The notes under the pieces: generated by a model
Databases searched by the model: none
What the model was told of the DNA's origin: nothing
The model's input: only the letters and a program-made list of their open reading frames with translations
Made by a program: the position numbers and the translations under genes
NCBI GenBank assembly: GCA_964512145.1
Contig: CAZEIM010000009.1
Span: forward strand, 10,219 to 74,218
DNA from: CAYOHR01 sp964512145
Lineage (GTDB): Bacteria; Bacteroidota; Bacteroidia; Flavobacteriales_G; JALEGO01
DNA length: 64,000 bases
Reading direction: 5' to 3'
In this document: positions 46,491 through 56,583 of the stretch, piece by piece
Layout of the letters: the number at the start of each line of letters is the position of its first letter
How positions within the stretch are numbered: the stretch's first letter is position 1

Positions 46491-49400
46491 TTAATCAAGT
46501 TGTATGTTTAAACACAAGCCTCTTAATTCGTGTAATAACACATTAAAAGACTCAGGAATACCTGGTGTAGGCATTGTTTCACCTTTAACAATTGCCTCAT
46601 AGGTTTTAGCTCTTCCCATAACATCATCAGACTTAACCGTTAGTATTTCCTGAAGAATATTAGCGGCTCCGAATGCTTCTAAAGCCCATACCTCCATCTC
46701 ACCGAAACGTTGACCTCCAAATTGTGCTTTACCACCTAAAGGTTGTTGAGTAATTAAAGAGTAAGGACCAATAGATCTAGCATGCATTTTATCATCTACC
46801 ATATGATGTAATTTCATCATATATATAACCCCAACAGTCGCTAATTGATCAAACTTATCTCCTGTTTCACCATCAAATAATTGGGTTCTACCAAATTTAG
46901 GAATTCCTGCTTTTTTAGACCACTCTTCAATATCTTCAATTTTAGCACCATCAAAAATTGGAGTTGAAAATTTAACCCCTAATTTTTTTCCAGCCCAGCC
47001 TAAAACGGTTTCATAAATTTGACCTAAGTTCATCCTAGATGGAACCCCAAGAGGGTTTAATACGATATCCACCGGTGTACCATCCTCTAAAAACGGCATA
47101 TCTTCTTCACGAACTATTTTAGCTACAATTCCTTTGTTACCATGTCTTCCAGCCATTTTATCCCCTACTTTTAATTTTCTTTTCTGAGCTAAATATACTT
47201 TGGCTAATTTAATGATCCCTGCAGGTAATTCATCTCCAATTATTAAATTAAACTTTTTTCGTTTCATGGCTGCTTCTAAATCGCCACGTTTTAAATTGTA
47301 ATTGTGTAAAACCTTTCTAACTAACTCATTTGTTTTAGAATCTGATGTCCAATCGTAAGGATAAATATTAGAATAATTTAAATCATCTAATATTTTCTTA
47401 GTTAGTTTAGCGCCTTTTTTAACTAGTTCTTCATTAAAGTTATTTTTAATTGAAGTAGTAGTTTTTCCGTCTAAAATATTAACCAATTTTTCTATGAGCT
47501 TAGCTCTTAATTCGAGCATATCATCATTAAATTCCTTATCAAGTTTATCGGTAATTTCTTTTTCTTGAGCTTTAGCTTTTCTGTCTTTGATTACCCTTGA
47601 AAAAAGTTTTTTATCAATTACTACACCTTTTACTGAAGGAGAAACTCTTAAAGAAGCATCTTTAACGTCACCCGCTTTGTCACCAAATATTGCTCGCAAA
47701 AGTTTTTCTTCAGGAGTAGGATCTGTTTCACCTTTAGGTGTAATCTTACCTATTAGAATATCCCCTTCCTTTACATCGGTTCCAATTCTAATAATTCCAT
47801 TTTCATCTAAATTTTTGGTGGCCTCTTCACTCACATTAGGGATATCAGGAGTTAATTCTTCCAACCCTCTTTTTGTATCTCTTACCTCAAGGGTATATTC
47901 TTCTAAATGAATTGAAGTAAAAATATCTTCTTTTACAATTTTTTCACTAATTACAATTGCATCTTCGAAATTATATCCCTTCCAAGGCATAAAAGCAACC
48001 ATCAAATTTCTCCCTAATGCGAGTTCTCCATTTTCGGTGGCATATCCTTCGCATAAAACTTCACCAGCATTTACTTTTTGACCAACTTTAACAATTGGTT
48101 TAAGGTTTATACAGGTGTTTTGGTTTGTTTTAGAAAACTTAATTAATTCATAGGTTACTAAATTATCTGAAAAACTAACCAATTCATCGTCTGTATTTCT
48201 TTTATATCTAATTTTAATAATTTTAGAGTCTACATAGTCAACTACACCATCTCCCTCAGCATTAACAAGAACTCTTGAATCTTTAGCAATAGAATACTCT
48301 AATCCTGTTCCGACAACGGGTGATTCCGGTTTAAGTAAAGGTACAGCTTGACGTTGCATATTTGATCCCATCAACGCTCTGTTTGCATCATCATGCTCTA
48401 AAAATGGTATACATGAAGCCGCAACTGAGGCAATTTGATTAGAAGCAACATCCATTAAATGTAATTCATCTGGAGATACAACAGGAAAATCACCTTCAAA
48501 ACGTGCTTTAACTTTTTCTGTAGTAAAATTACCTTTTGCATCAACCTTTGCATTAGCCTGTGCAATAGTTTTATTATCTTCTTCTTCAGCACTTAAGTAC
48601 AATGGGGCTTTCTCTAACTGCACTTTCCCATTATCAACTTGTCTGTACGGAGTTTCAATAAAACCTAGCTTGTTAATTTTAGCGTAAACACATAATGAAG
48701 AAATTAATCCAATATTAGGACCTTCTGGAGTTTCGATAGTACATAATCTACCATAATGTGTATAATGAACATCTCGCACCTCAAACCCAGCTCTTTCTCT
48801 GGATAGACCACCAGGCCCTAACGCAGATAATCTTCTTTTATGAGTAATTTCAGATAATGGATTTGTTTGATCCATAAATTGAGAAAGCTGATTTGTGCCA
48901 AAAAATGAATTAATAACAGAAGACAAAGTTTTAGCATTAATTAGGTCAATAGGCGTAAATACTTCGTTATCACGAACATTCATTCTGTCTCTTATGGTTC
49001 TAGCCATTCTGGCTAAACCTACTCCAAATTGAGCATAAAGCTGTTCTCCAACAGTTCTAACTCTTCTATTACTTAAATGGTCTATATCATCGACATCAGT
49101 TTTAGAATTAATAAGTTGTATTAAGTACTTAACAATTGCTATTATATCTTGTTTAGTTAATATCTTAGTACTCTCTTCAATATCTAAGTTAAGTTTTTTA
49201 TTTATTCTATATCTTCCTACGTCTCCTAAATCATATCTTTTATCAGAGAAAAATAATTTATCAATTATACCTCTAGCCGTTTCTTCATCAGGTGGCTCAG
49301 AATTTCTTAAAACTCTATATATATGTTCAATGGCCTCTAGTTCAGAGTTTGATGGATCTTTTTGAAGCGTGTTGTATATAATAGTGTAATCATTAGTATT

Positions 49401-50294
49401 TATATCTTCTCTATGTATGAGTATATTTTTAGCCCCTGAATCAACAATTAAGTCAATTGTTTCCTCCTCGATAATTACTTCTCTATCAACAATTACTTCG
49501 TTTCTCTCTATAGAAACAACTTCACCAGTATCTTCGTCAACAAAATCTTCAAACCAACTTTTTAAAACTCTTGCAGCTAATTTTCTTCCTTTATATTTTT
49601 TTAAAGTTGCTTTTGAAACTTTTACTTCTTCTGCTAAGTTAAATATTTCAAGAATATCTTTATCTGTTTGATATCCTATAGCACGAAAAAGCGTAGTAAC
49701 TGGTAATTTCTTCTTTCTATCGATATAAGCATACATTACATCATTAATATCAGTAGCAAACTCAATCCAAGCTCCTTTAAAAGGGATAACTCTTGCTGAA
49801 TATAATTTAGTTCCATTTGCATGGAAACTTTGGCCAAAAAATACACCAGGAGATCTATGTAATTGAGATACAATTACTCGTTCTGCACCATTAATAACGA
49901 AAGAACCTCTTGGAGTCATATAAGGAATAGTTCCTAGGTAAACATCTTGTACTGTCGGTTCAAAATCTTCATGATCTGGATCGGTACAATACAATCTCAT
50001 TTTTGCTTTAAGAGGAACTCCATACGTTAAACCTCTTTCAATACATTCTTGAATAGTATATCTTGGGGGGTCGATAAAGTAATCTAAAAATTCCAATACA
50101 AAGCTATTCCTAGCATCACTTATTGGAAAGTTTTCGGCAAATACTTTAAATAAACCTTCGTTAAATCTGTTTTCGGGAGATGTTTCCAGCTGGAAAAAAT
50201 CTTTAAATGATTTTAATTGGATTTCGAGGAAATCAGGATAATCCAACTTATTTTGAGCAGTTGCAAAACTAACTCTATTAGGATTTTGATTCAT
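46491..50294 (-). CDS. rpoB: RNA polymerase beta subunit
   Basis: 1267 residues, complete, from [23 protein letters not shown] to the conserved C-terminus [17 protein letters not shown]. The rifampicin region reads [33 protein letters not shown] with the sensitive-type residues in place. GRHGNKG and [19 protein letters not shown] are also present. It is the first gene after the rplL-rpoB hairpin. Confidence 0.98.
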   Translation of the reverse strand: MNQNPNRVSFATAQNKLDYPDFLEIQLKSFKDFFQLETSPENRFNEGLFKVFAENFPISDARNSFVLEFLDYFIDPPRYTIQECIERGLTYGVPLKAKMRLYCTDPDHEDFEPTVQDVYLGTIPYMTPRGSFVINGAERVIVSQLHRSPGVFFGQSFHANGTKLYSARVIPFKGAWIEFATDINDVMYAYIDRKKKLPVTTLFRAIGYQTDKDILEIFNLAEEVKVSKATLKKYKGRKLAARVLKSWFEDFVDEDTGEVVSIERNEVIVDREVIIEEETIDLIVDSGAKNILIHREDINTNDYTIIYNTLQKDPSNSELEAIEHIYRVLRNSEPPDEETARGIIDKLFFSDKRYDLGDVGRYRINKKLNLDIEESTKILTKQDIIAIVKYLIQLINSKTDVDDIDHLSNRRVRTVGEQLYAQFGVGLARMARTIRDRMNVRDNEVFTPIDLINAKTLSSVINSFFGTNQLSQFMDQTNPLSEITHKRRLSALGPGGLSRERAGFEVRDVHYTHYGRLCTIETPEGPNIGLISSLCVYAKINKLGFIETPYRQVDNGKVQLEKAPLYLSAEEEDNKTIAQANAKVDAKGNFTTEKVKARFEGDFPVVSPDELHLMDVASNQIASVAASCIPFLEHDDANRALMGSNMQRQAVPLLKPESPVVGTGLEYSIAKDSRVLVNAEGDGVVDYVDSKIIKIRYKRNTDDELVSFSDNLVTYELIKFSKTNQNTCINLKPIVKVGQKVNAGEVLCEGYATENGELALGRNLMVAFMPWKGYNFEDAIVISEKIVKEDIFTSIHLEEYTLEVRDTKRGLEELTPDIPNVSEEATKNLDENGIIRIGTDVKEGDILIGKITPKGETDPTPEEKLLRAIFGDKAGDVKDASLRVSPSVKGVVIDKKLFSRVIKDRKAKAQEKEITDKLDKEFNDDMLELRAKLIEKLVNILDGKTTTSIKNNFNEELVKKGAKLTKKILDDLNYSNIYPYDWTSDSKTNELVRKVLHNYNLKRGDLEAAMKRKKFNLIIGDELPAGIIKLAKVYLAQKRKLKVGDKMAGRHGNKGIVAKIVREEDMPFLEDGTPVDIVLNPLGVPSRMNLGQIYETVLGWAGKKLGVKFSTPIFDGAKIEDIEEWSKKAGIPKFGRTQLFDGETGDKFDQLATVGVIYMMKLHHMVDDKMHARSIGPYSLITQQPLGGKAQFGGQRFGEMEVWALEAFGAANILQEILTVKSDDVMGRAKTYEAIVKGETMPTPGIPESFNVLLHELRGLCLNIQLD

Positions 50295-50331
50295 ATATTG
50301 TTTTAATCAAATAAAACGTGAATAATAATTT

Positions 50332-50378
50332 AAAAAAACGCAAAAAAATGGCCGTTCCCAAAAAATGGGAAGGCCATT
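50332..50378 (-). terminator. rplL-rpoB attenuator hairpin
   Basis: AATGGCC-g-TTCCCA (50347-50360) pairs with TGGGAAGGCCATT (50366-50378), giving 13 pairs with one bulged base around an AAAAA loop. On the minus strand it is followed by TTTTTTTGCGTTTTTTT (50332-50348). It lies between rplL and rpoB. A partial terminator at this place is well known in E. coli, and this looks like a stronger equivalent. Confidence 0.8.
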
Positions 50379-50395
50379 AAAAATTTATATTGAAA

Positions 50396-50776
50396 TTATT
50401 TAATTTCAACTTGTGCTCCTACCTCTTCAAGTTGTTTCTTTAATGAATCTGCTTCATCTTTTGAAACTGCTTCTTTTAAAGGTTTTGGAGCTTGATCTAC
50501 TAAATCTTTAGCTTCTTTTAAGCCTAAACCAGTAAGATCTTTAACTAATTTTACAACTTTTAATTTATCGTTACCTCCTGATTTTAAGATAACATCAAAT
50601 TCAGTTTTTTCTGCTGCACCACCACCTGCTGCACCACCTGCTGCAGGAGCAGCAACAGCGACAGCAGCGGCTGCCGGCTCAATACCATAATCATTTTTTA
50701 GTATTTCAGCTAACTCGTTTACTTCTTTAACGGTTAAGTTTACTAATTGTTCAGCAAAAGCTTTTAAATCTGCCAT
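50396..50776 (-). CDS. rplL: 50S ribosomal protein L7/L12
   Basis: 126 residues. The N-terminal dimerisation part ([19 protein letters not shown]) is followed by an alanine/glycine-rich hinge (about 36-53). The C-terminal domain ([37 protein letters not shown]) recruits translation factors. It follows rplJ by 26 bases and precedes the attenuator. Confidence 0.98.
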   Translation of the reverse strand: MADLKAFAEQLVNLTVKEVNELAEILKNDYGIEPAAAAVAVAAPAAGGAAGGGAAEKTEFDVILKSGGNDKLKVVKLVKDLTGLGLKEAKDLVDQAPKPLKEAVSKDEADSLKKQLEEVGAQVEIK

Positions 50777-50802
50777 GTTAATAATAATTTAAATATTCAA
50801 CT

Positions 50803-51324
50803 TTAATTTTTTTCTGATAGTGTACTTAATATTCCACTTAATTTGTTACCTCCTGATTTCAAGGCTGAAACAACATTTTTAGCTGGAGATTGTAACAATC
50901 CAATAATATCTCCAATTAATTCATTTTTAGATTTTAATGTAGCTAGAACCTCTAATTGATTATCTCCAGCATACAAACAATCTTCAATATAAGCTAATTT
51001 AAGAACCGGTTTGTCTGATTTTACTCTAAATTCCTTAATTAATTTTGCAGGAGCATTAGAGCTTTCACAAAACATAATGGCAGTACTTCCTTTAACTAAA
51101 GGATAAATTTCCTTATAATCTTCCTTTCCAATTTTTTGTAAAGCTTTCACTAAAAGTGTATTCTTTACCATTTTTAGGGAAATGTTTTGATTAAAGCACT
51201 GTCTCCTTAACTTTGATGTATTTTCTGCGTTTAAACCAAGAGTATCTGTAAGATAGAAATTAGGATTATTCTCAATTTCTTTTACAAGTAACTCTATTTG
51301 TTTGTTTTTTTCTTCTTTTGTCAT
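50803..51324 (-). CDS. rplJ: 50S ribosomal protein L10
   Basis: 173 residues. The N-terminal rRNA-binding part reads NFYLTDTLGLNAENTSKLRRQC and KNTLLVKALQKIG. The C-terminal helix (NVVSALKSGGNKLSGILSTLSEKN) carries the L12 dimers. It is in standard order after rplA and before rplL. Confidence 0.97.
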   Translation of the reverse strand: MTKEEKNKQIELLVKEIENNPNFYLTDTLGLNAENTSKLRRQCFNQNISLKMVKNTLLVKALQKIGKEDYKEIYPLVKGSTAIMFCESSNAPAKLIKEFRVKSDKPVLKLAYIEDCLYAGDNQLEVLATLKSKNELIGDIIGLLQSPAKNVVSALKSGGNKLSGILSTLSEKN

Positions 51325-51351
51325 TTTAGAATTAATTTAATGACGATTAAC

Positions 51352-52038
51352 TTAGAGTTTAAAATCTACCATTATACTTGGACTCATTGTGCTAGACATA
51401 TAAACACTTTTAATGTAAGCACCCTTGGAGGAAGCGGGTTTGAGTCTAACGATAGTTTGTAACAGCTCATTAGCATTTTCATATATTTTATCCGGAGAAA
51501 AAGATACCTTTCCTATAGCAGCATGTACTATTGCATATTTATCTACTCTGAAATCAATTTTACCAGATTTAACATCCTCAACTGCCTTACCAACTTCCAT
51601 TGTTACTGTTCCTGATTTAGGATTGGGCATTAAACCTCTAGGACCTAATATTTTACCTAATGCACCAACTTTACCCATTACACTTGGTGTAGTAACAATA
51701 ACATCTATGTCCGTCCATCCACCTTTTATTTTTTCAATATAATCATCTAATCCAACATGATCAGCACCTGCTTTTTTTGCTTCAGCTTCTTTATCAGGTG
51801 TACACAATACTAAAACACGAACATTTTTACCTGTACCATGTGGTAATGAAACCGTGCCTCTTACCATTTCATTCGATTTTCTTGGATCAACACCTAATCT
51901 TATCGCTAAGTCAACAGAAGCATCAAACTTTGCATAGTTTATATCTTTAATTAGTTTGCTAGCTTCTTCTAAAGTATATGACTTATTAGAATTAACTTTT
52001 GTACTTACTTCTTTTTGTTTTTTTGTAATCCTTGCCAT
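51352..52038 (-). CDS. rplA: 50S ribosomal protein L1
   Basis: 228 residues. Conserved stretches include [45 protein letters not shown] and the C-terminal [19 protein letters not shown]1 forms the mobile stalk of the large subunit and in many bacteria represses its own operon. It lies 12 bases after rplK. Confidence 0.98.
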   Translation of the reverse strand: MARITKKQKEVSTKVNSNKSYTLEEASKLIKDINYAKFDASVDLAIRLGVDPRKSNEMVRGTVSLPHGTGKNVRVLVLCTPDKEAEAKKAGADHVGLDDYIEKIKGGWTDIDVIVTTPSVMGKVGALGKILGPRGLMPNPKSGTVTMEVGKAVEDVKSGKIDFRVDKYAIVHAAIGKVSFSPDKIYENANELLQTIVRLKPASSKGAYIKSVYMSSTMSPSIMVDFKL

Positions 52039-52050
52039 TGTTGTATAATA

Positions 52051-52494
52051 TTAAATATTTGCGGGGAATTCTCCTGTTACATTTACCCCCATACTTCTCG
52101 CTGTACCTGCTACCATAGACATTGCTGATTTTAATGTAAAACAATTAAGATCAGGCATTTTATCAGTTGCAATGGTTTTAACTTGATCCCAAGTAATTGA
52201 AGCAACTTTTTTTCGATTAGGTTCAGCTGACCCCGATTTTAACTTTGTTGATTCTAAAATTTGTACAGCTACAGGAGGTGTTTTAATAACAAAATCAAAA
52301 GATTTATCAGAATATACTGTAATAACTACAGGTAATACTTTTCCTGCTTTATCTTGAGTTCTTGCATTAAATTGTTTACAAAACTCCATAATATTTACAC
52401 CCTTAGAACCTAAAGCTGGTCCTATAGGGGGTGCTGGGTTTGCTGCACCACCTTTTACTTGTAACTTAATAAACCCTGTAACTTCTTTTGCCAT
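52051..52494 (-). CDS. rplK: 50S ribosomal protein L11
   Basis: 147 residues. [34 protein letters not shown] at the N-terminus and a C-terminal rRNA-binding domain ending [13 protein letters not shown] match the family. L11 organises the GTPase-associated centre. Position after nusG is canonical. Confidence 0.98.
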   Translation of the reverse strand: MAKEVTGFIKLQVKGGAANPAPPIGPALGSKGVNIMEFCKQFNARTQDKAGKVLPVVITVYSDKSFDFVIKTPPVAVQILESTKLKSGSAEPNRKKVASITWDQVKTIATDKMPDLNCFTLKSAMSMVAGTARSMGVNVTGEFPANI

Positions 52495-52509
52495 AAAACT
52501 AACTAATTA

Positions 52510-53046
52510 TTATTCTTTTTCAACTTGTAAAAAACTTAACTCTAAAGGAGTTTTTCTTCCAAAAATTTTCACGCTTACCTTCAATTTTCTTTTATCTTCA
52601 TTTACCTCTTCAATTACACCATTAAATCCGTTAAAAGGGCCATCAATCACTTTTACATCCTCACCAACAACAAAAGGTATGCTCATTTCTTCACTCTTAT
52701 CAGATAACTCATCTACTTTTCCTAAAATTCTATTTACTTCCGATAATCTTAAGGGAATAGGGTTTCCTTTCTTTTCTGCACCCAAAAACCCGATAACATT
52801 TGGTAGATTTTTAATCAAATGGGGAACTTCACCTTCTAAATTTGCTTCTAATAAAACATATCCAGGAAAATAATTTCTTTCTTTGCTTATTTTTTTACCG
52901 TTTCTTACTTGATAAACTTTTTCTGTAGGAATTAATACTTGAGAAACGTTATTTTGCAAACCTGCTCTATTAATTTCGAGCTCAATTTGTTCTTTAACTT
53001 TTTTTTCTTTGCCACTAATGGCTCTAACTACATACCACTTCATCAT
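52510..53046 (-). CDS. nusG: Transcription elongation/termination factor NusG
   Basis: 178 residues. The NGN domain (KWYVVRAISGKEKKVKEQIE, YFPGYVLLEANL, VIGFLGAEKKGNPIPL) is followed by the KOW domain (GEDVKVIDGPFNGFNGVIEEVNEDKRKLKV). It contacts RNA polymerase and couples it to the ribosome. Located between secE and rplK in the usual order. Confidence 0.97.
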   Translation of the reverse strand: MMKWYVVRAISGKEKKVKEQIELEINRAGLQNNVSQVLIPTEKVYQVRNGKKISKERNYFPGYVLLEANLEGEVPHLIKNLPNVIGFLGAEKKGNPIPLRLSEVNRILGKVDELSDKSEEMSIPFVVGEDVKVIDGPFNGFNGVIEEVNEDKRKLKVSVKIFGRKTPLELSFLQVEKE

Positions 53047-53058
53047 AATCCTACCCTA

Positions 53059-53250
53059 CTAAAATATTTTATACAATTGCTTTAACAAATTACTTCCCCC
53101 TAAATCCATTAAATAAATAACCAATGCAATAATAAGTGTTGATATTAACACAATAATAGCACTAGATTGTAATTCACTCCATGATGGCCAAGTAACCTTG
53201 TTTTTTAGCTCATCATAAGACTCAACTATATATGATTTTAAACTACTCAT
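53059..53250 (-). CDS. secE: Preprotein translocase subunit SecE
   Basis: 63 residues from the ATG at 53250 (MSSLKSYIVESYDELKNKVTWPSWSELQ). It has a single membrane helix (AIIVLISTLIIALVIYLMDLGG), the short one-helix form typical outside enterobacteria. The open frame can be extended to 53274, but that would overlap the 3' end of tRNA-Trp, so the internal ATG is used. Clamps SecY in the translocon. Confidence 0.95.
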   Translation of the reverse strand: MSSLKSYIVESYDELKNKVTWPSWSELQSSAIIVLISTLIIALVIYLMDLGGSNLLKQLYKIF

Positions 53251-53262
53251 ATTTTTATTTTG

Positions 53263-53335
53263 CACGGGAGGCAAGAATCGAACTCGCGACCTTTGGTTTT
53301 GGAGACCACTGCTCTACCAGCTGAGCTACTCCCGT
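53263..53335 (-). tRNA. tRNA-Trp (CCA)
   Basis: 73 bases on the minus strand. The acceptor ACGGGAG pairs with CTCCCGT, the D arm contains AGCTCAGCTGG, the anticodon loop reads CTCCAAA and the T loop TTCGATT. No CCA is encoded; the sequence continues GCA. It sits between tuf and secE, the Bacteroidota arrangement. Confidence 0.95.
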
Positions 53336-53342
53336 ATATATT

Positions 53343-53369
53343 CTGAGCGTATGATTTTCATACGCTCAG
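53343..53369 (-). terminator. Hairpin between tuf and tRNA-Trp
   Basis: CTGAGCGTATG (53343-53353) pairs perfectly with CATACGCTCAG (53359-53369) around ATTTT. No T-run follows, so it may be an RNA-stability or processing element of the tuf message rather than a true terminator. Confidence 0.5.
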
Positions 53370-53380
53370 GTATACACTTA

Positions 53381-54585
53381 TTATTTAATAATTTCTGTTA
53401 CTTGACCTGCACCAACAGTTCTTCCACCTTCTCTAATAGCAAATTTTAAACCTTTATTAATTGCTACTGGAGCTATTAAGTTAACAGTAATTGTTAAATT
53501 ATCTCCCGGCATTACCATTTCTCTTCCTTCACCTAAGGTAATTTCACCAGTTACATCTGTAGTTCTTAAATAAAATTGTGGTCTATATTTATTTTGAAAT
53601 GGAGTATGTCTTCCTCCTTCTTCTTTTTTCAAAATATAAACTTCAGCTTTAAACTCAGTATGAGGTTTAATTGAACCAGGTTTACAGATAATCATTCCTC
53701 TTTTTATTTGTTCTTTCTCAATACCCCTTAATAAAATTCCAACATTATCTCCAGCCTCACCTCTGTCTAATATTTTTCTAAACATTTCAACCCCCGTAAC
53801 AGTTGAAGTTAATTTTTCACCGTCTTTTTGGAATCCAATAATCTCTACTGAATCTCCTGTGTTTACTACACCAGACTCTATTCTTCCAGTTGCAACAGTA
53901 CCTCTACCTGTAATGGTAAACACATCCTCAACTGGCATCAAGAAATCTTTATCGGTTTGTCTAACAGGAACTGGAATAAATGAATCTACCGAAGCCATTA
54001 ATTCATCAATTTTAACAACCCAATTAGCATCGTTATTTAAACCTCCTAAAGCAGATCCTCTAATAATTGGAATATTATCACCATCATAATCGTAGAAAGA
54101 TAATAACTCTCTAACTTCNNNNNNNNNNNNNNNNNNNCTAAGTCTAATAATTCTGGATCATCCACTAAGTCAACTTTATTCATGAATACAACTAACTGAG
54201 GAACACCTACCTGTCTAGCCAAAAGAATGTGCTCTCTTGTTTGAGGCATAGGACCATCTGTTGCAGCTACTACTAATATAGCACCATCCATTTGAGCAGC
54301 CCCTGTTACCATGTTTTTAACATAGTCAGCGTGACCTGGACAATCTACGTGAGCATAATGTCTGTTTGCCGTTTCATATTCAACATGCGAAGTGTTAATC
54401 GTAATACCTCTTTCTTTTTCTTCTGGTGCATTATCGATTGAATCAAAATCTCTCTTTTGAGCTAATCCTTTATTTGCTAATACTTGGGTAATAGCAGCTG
54501 TAAGAGTAGTTTTACCATGGTCAACGTGACCAATAGTTCCTATGTTCACGTGTGGTTTTGAACGATTGAAGGTTTCTTTAGCCAT
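53381..54585 (-). CDS. tuf: Elongation factor Tu, interrupted by an assembly gap
   Basis: EF-Tu delivers aminoacyl-tRNA to the ribosome. The N-terminal GTPase part runs from [30 protein letters not shown] to [16 protein letters not shown]. The remainder resumes with [13 protein letters not shown] and runs to [14 protein letters not shown]. Nineteen N at 54119-54137 interrupt it. The flanking codons imply only about 8 missing bases (the usual VEM), so the gap length is not true and the frame appears to shift across it. The single intact gene would be close to 395 residues. The internal ATG at 53998 is not a separate gene start. Confidence 0.95.
54119..54137. other. Assembly gap (19 N) inside tuf
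   Basis: A run of N. Codons on both sides belong to adjacent parts of EF-Tu, so real sequence missing is short. Confidence 1.
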
Positions 54586-54641
54586 AATTAAAAATTTAAA
54601 TTAAAATTAATATATATAAATACAAAATAAAAACAACACTG

Positions 54642-54713
54642 AGCCGATGACGGGAATTGAACCCGTGGCCTCTTCCTTACCAAGGAAGTGCTCTACCCCT
54701 GAGCTACATCGGC
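54642..54713 (-). tRNA. tRNA-Thr (GGT)
   Basis: 72 bases on the minus strand. Acceptor GCCGATG pairs with CATCGGC, the anticodon loop is TTGGTAA on a CTTCC/GGAAG stem, and the T loop TTCAATT. It is 56 bases upstream of the tuf start codon, as thrT is in E. coli. Confidence 0.95.
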
Positions 54714-54743
54714 TTAAAATAGCCCCAGTAGAGTAAAAAATTG

Positions 54744-54817
54744 AGCGGGAAACGGGATTCGAACCCGCGACCCTTAGCTTGGAAGGCTAATGCTCTAGCC
54801 AGCTGAGCTACTCCCGC
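54744..54817 (-). tRNA. tRNA-Gly (TCC)
   Basis: 74 bases on the minus strand. The acceptor GCGGGAG pairs with TTCCCGC (one G-U), the anticodon loop is CTTCCAA on a TTAGC/GCTAA stem, and the T loop TTCGAAT. Confidence 0.95.
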
Positions 54818-54835
54818 TTAATTTATTTTTAGAGG

Positions 54836-54917
54836 TGGGGAGAGCAGGATTCGAACCTACGAAGCCTAGGGCAACAGATTTACAGTCTGTCCTCGTTGGC
54901 CGCTTGAGTATCTCCCC
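54836..54917 (-). tRNA. tRNA-Tyr (GTA)
   Basis: 82 bases on the minus strand, with the long variable arm of class II tRNAs. Acceptor GGGGAGA pairs with TCTCCCC, and the anticodon loop is CTGTAAA. Confidence 0.95.
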
Positions 54918-54928
54918 AATATATACAA

Positions 54929-55010
54929 AGCCNNNNNNNNNNNNNNNNNNNNNNNNNNNNNNNCCAGCTGATTACAAATCAGCTGCTCTGGCCAACTGAG
55001 CTACACCGGC
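54929..55010 (-). tRNA. tRNA-Thr (TGT), 3' half in an assembly gap
   Basis: The 5' part on the minus strand reads GCCGGTGTAGCTCAGTTGGC and continues to an anticodon stem GCTGA/TCAGC with loop TTTGTAA. The sequence then enters the N run. Beyond it GGC plus a discriminator base (54929-54932) fits the acceptor end. About 23 bases are expected in the gap, which is marked as 31. Confidence 0.85.
54933..54963. other. Assembly gap (31 N) inside tRNA-Thr(TGT)
   Basis: A run of N that removes the variable loop, T arm and most of the 3' acceptor strand of the tRNA. Confidence 1.
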
Positions 55011-55040
55011 AATATTTAAAAAACCATACTTTTAAAGAAC

Positions 55041-55060
55041 GCAGACTTAAAAATGTCTGC
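55041..55060 (-). terminator. Small hairpin between hpf and the tRNA array
   Basis: GCAGAC (55041-55046) pairs with GTCTGC (55055-55060) around an 8-base loop, 31 bases upstream of the first tRNA. The T-run is short, so it may be a weak terminator of the hpf message or a processing mark. Confidence 0.4.
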
Positions 55061-55103
55061 AAATTTATGACTTTTTTTAAATAAAGCAAATGTATTTTAT
55101 AAA

Positions 55104-55391
55104 TTATTTTGCTTTTTTCTTAATTATTTGAGATTTTAAGGCCTCCACTACCTCATCGGTTGCTTCTTCAAACGTTTTAGATTGTTTTTTAGCAAATAAA
55201 TCTGTACCTGGTACATTAATTTTAATTTCAACAATTTTATTATCCTGACTTGTAGATTTATCTAATCTTAAAAAAACCTCTCCTCCTAAAATACTGTCGT
55301 AATATTGATCTAATTTATCAACTTTTTTTTGAATAAAATCTAACAATTTTTTGTCTGCATCAAAATGGATGGATTGAATAATTACTTTCAT
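55104..55391 (-). CDS. hpf: Ribosome hibernation promoting factor (short HPF/RaiA family)
   Basis: 95 residues: MKVIIQSIHFDADKKLLDFIQKKVDKL, then VFLRLDKSTSQDNKIVEIKINVPG and FAKKQSKTFEEATDEVVEALKSQI. This is the short form without the C-terminal dimerisation domain. It binds the 30S decoding channel and parks ribosomes in stationary phase. It lies 10 bases after the xerC-like gene and upstream of the tRNA-tuf array, as is common in the phylum. Confidence 0.92.
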   Translation of the reverse strand: MKVIIQSIHFDADKKLLDFIQKKVDKLDQYYDSILGGEVFLRLDKSTSQDNKIVEIKINVPGTDLFAKKQSKTFEEATDEVVEALKSQIIKKKAK

Positions 55392-55401
55392 ACTTAAAAA
55401 T

Positions 55402-56289
55402 TTATGCTCTTGGATGAGCTGATTTATAAACTGACTTAATCTTCTCTAATGTATTGTGTGTATAAACTTGTGTTGCTGCTAAACTAGAATGCCCTAGTAA
55501 ATTTTTTATCGCATTTAATTCAGCACCCCTATTCAATAAATGAGTAGCAAAACTATGTCTTAAAACATGCGGACTGTTTTTTTGAATATTAGCTATATTA
55601 CATATACTTTTCACTGTTCTATAAATATATTTTGGATATAAACGGTTACCTGTTTCATTGGTTAATAAATATAGTGAATTTATATTATTTTGTAAATTTA
55701 ATAAATTCAATATACTTTGAAAGGTTTTTTCTGGTAATGGTATATACCTTACTTTTCCGCCTTTACCGTCAATTTTAATTGTTTTTCTCACTCGATCAAA
55801 ATCGGCAACCTTTATATTAATTAACTCATGTACACGCAATCCACATGAATAAAGCAAATCTATTATGATATAATTTTGAAACTGAATGAATTTGTTAGAA
55901 TCCATGTTTGAAAAAGAACTAAAAATATTTTTCATATTTTTTTCTGTAAAAAATACAGGGTTTCTTTTTTCCTTCTTTAACATCTTTACATCTAATTGAA
56001 TATTTATATTTTCTGTGTTTTTTAAATACTTTATGTAAGATTGAATACTAGATATTTTTCTGTTAATGCTTGTGTTTTTAATTTTATTTGATTTTAAATT
56101 TAAAATCCATGCCTTAACATGTGTATTATTTAAATTTTCGGGAAAGTTTAGTTCGGGAAAATTCTTTTTTAAAAAAGAATTAAATGAAGTTAAATCATTT
56201 TGGTATGAGACTATCGTGTGTAATGAATACCTTTTAACTACTTTAAGATAGTTTAAAAATTCTTTATATGAAAAAGAAAAAGCATCCAT
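55402..56289 (-). CDS. xerC: Tyrosine recombinase, XerC-like
   Basis: 295 residues. An N-terminal SAM-like core-binding domain (FLNYLKVVKRYSLHTIVSYQNDL) precedes the catalytic domain. The catalytic set is complete: R in SCGLRVHELI, K in GKGGKVRYIPLP, H-x-x-R in HVLRHSFATHLL, H in LGHSSLAATQVYTH and the nucleophilic tyrosine in VYTH. It probably resolves chromosome dimers at dif. It sits between rpsU and hpf, its habitual place in Bacteroidota. Its ATG lies in the loop of a terminator-like hairpin. Confidence 0.88.
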   Translation of the reverse strand: MDAFSFSYKEFLNYLKVVKRYSLHTIVSYQNDLTSFNSFLKKNFPELNFPENLNNTHVKAWILNLKSNKIKNTSINRKISSIQSYIKYLKNTENINIQLDVKMLKKEKRNPVFFTEKNMKNIFSSFSNMDSNKFIQFQNYIIIDLLYSCGLRVHELINIKVADFDRVRKTIKIDGKGGKVRYIPLPEKTFQSILNLLNLQNNINSLYLLTNETGNRLYPKYIYRTVKSICNIANIQKNSPHVLRHSFATHLLNRGAELNAIKNLLGHSSLAATQVYTHNTLEKIKSVYKSAHPRA

Positions 56290-56300
56290 AAGATGCTTTT
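56260..56300 (-). terminator. Terminator-like hairpin carrying the xerC start codon
   Basis: AAAAGCATC (56278-56286) pairs with GATGCTTTT (56292-56300). Read on the minus strand the loop TTATG contains the ATG of the recombinase gene and the stem is followed by TTTTTCTTTTTC, which is coding. It is located 44 bases past the rpsU stop, where an rpsU terminator would be expected. Confidence 0.6.
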
Positions 56301-56333
56301 ATAACGAATGAAACAAAAAAAAGTTATAGTGAA

Positions 56334-56531
56334 TTATAAATTTTCTTGTTGATCTTGCATTTTTTTTCTGTAGATGGCTCTGATTTTAGTTTGCCGTTTA
56401 GTAACAGAGGGTTTTGTGAAATTTTTTCTTTCTCTCAATTGTTTTAAAATTTGAACACGCTCAAATTTTTTTTTGAACTTTTTTAAAACCTTATCTATTG
56501 ACTCTCCTTCTTTAACTGGTATAATTAACAT
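56334..56531 (-). CDS. rpsU: 30S ribosomal protein S21
   Basis: 65 residues: MLIIPVKEGESIDKVLKKFKKKFERVQILKQLRERKNFTKPSV, then a basic tail (RKKMQ). S21 assists initiation on the small subunit. The region upstream of its ATG has no Shine-Dalgarno-like purine run. It begins the rpsU-xerC-hpf group. Confidence 0.96.
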   Translation of the reverse strand: MLIIPVKEGESIDKVLKKFKKKFERVQILKQLRERKNFTKPSVTKRQTKIRAIYRKKMQDQQENL

Positions 56532-56583
56532 CTTTTAAAAAATTTGTTGCAAATATATATATAATATTATTCTTTTTCAAAAT

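Noticed and set aside
53251..53274. Longer SecE start at 53274
   Set aside because: It would overlap the 3' end of tRNA-Trp; the internal ATG at 53250 gives the normal SecE N-terminus.
53381..54585. Two separate genes in tuf (an N-terminal and a C-terminal product)
   Set aside because: The split is caused by the N run; flanking codons are adjacent parts of EF-Tu.
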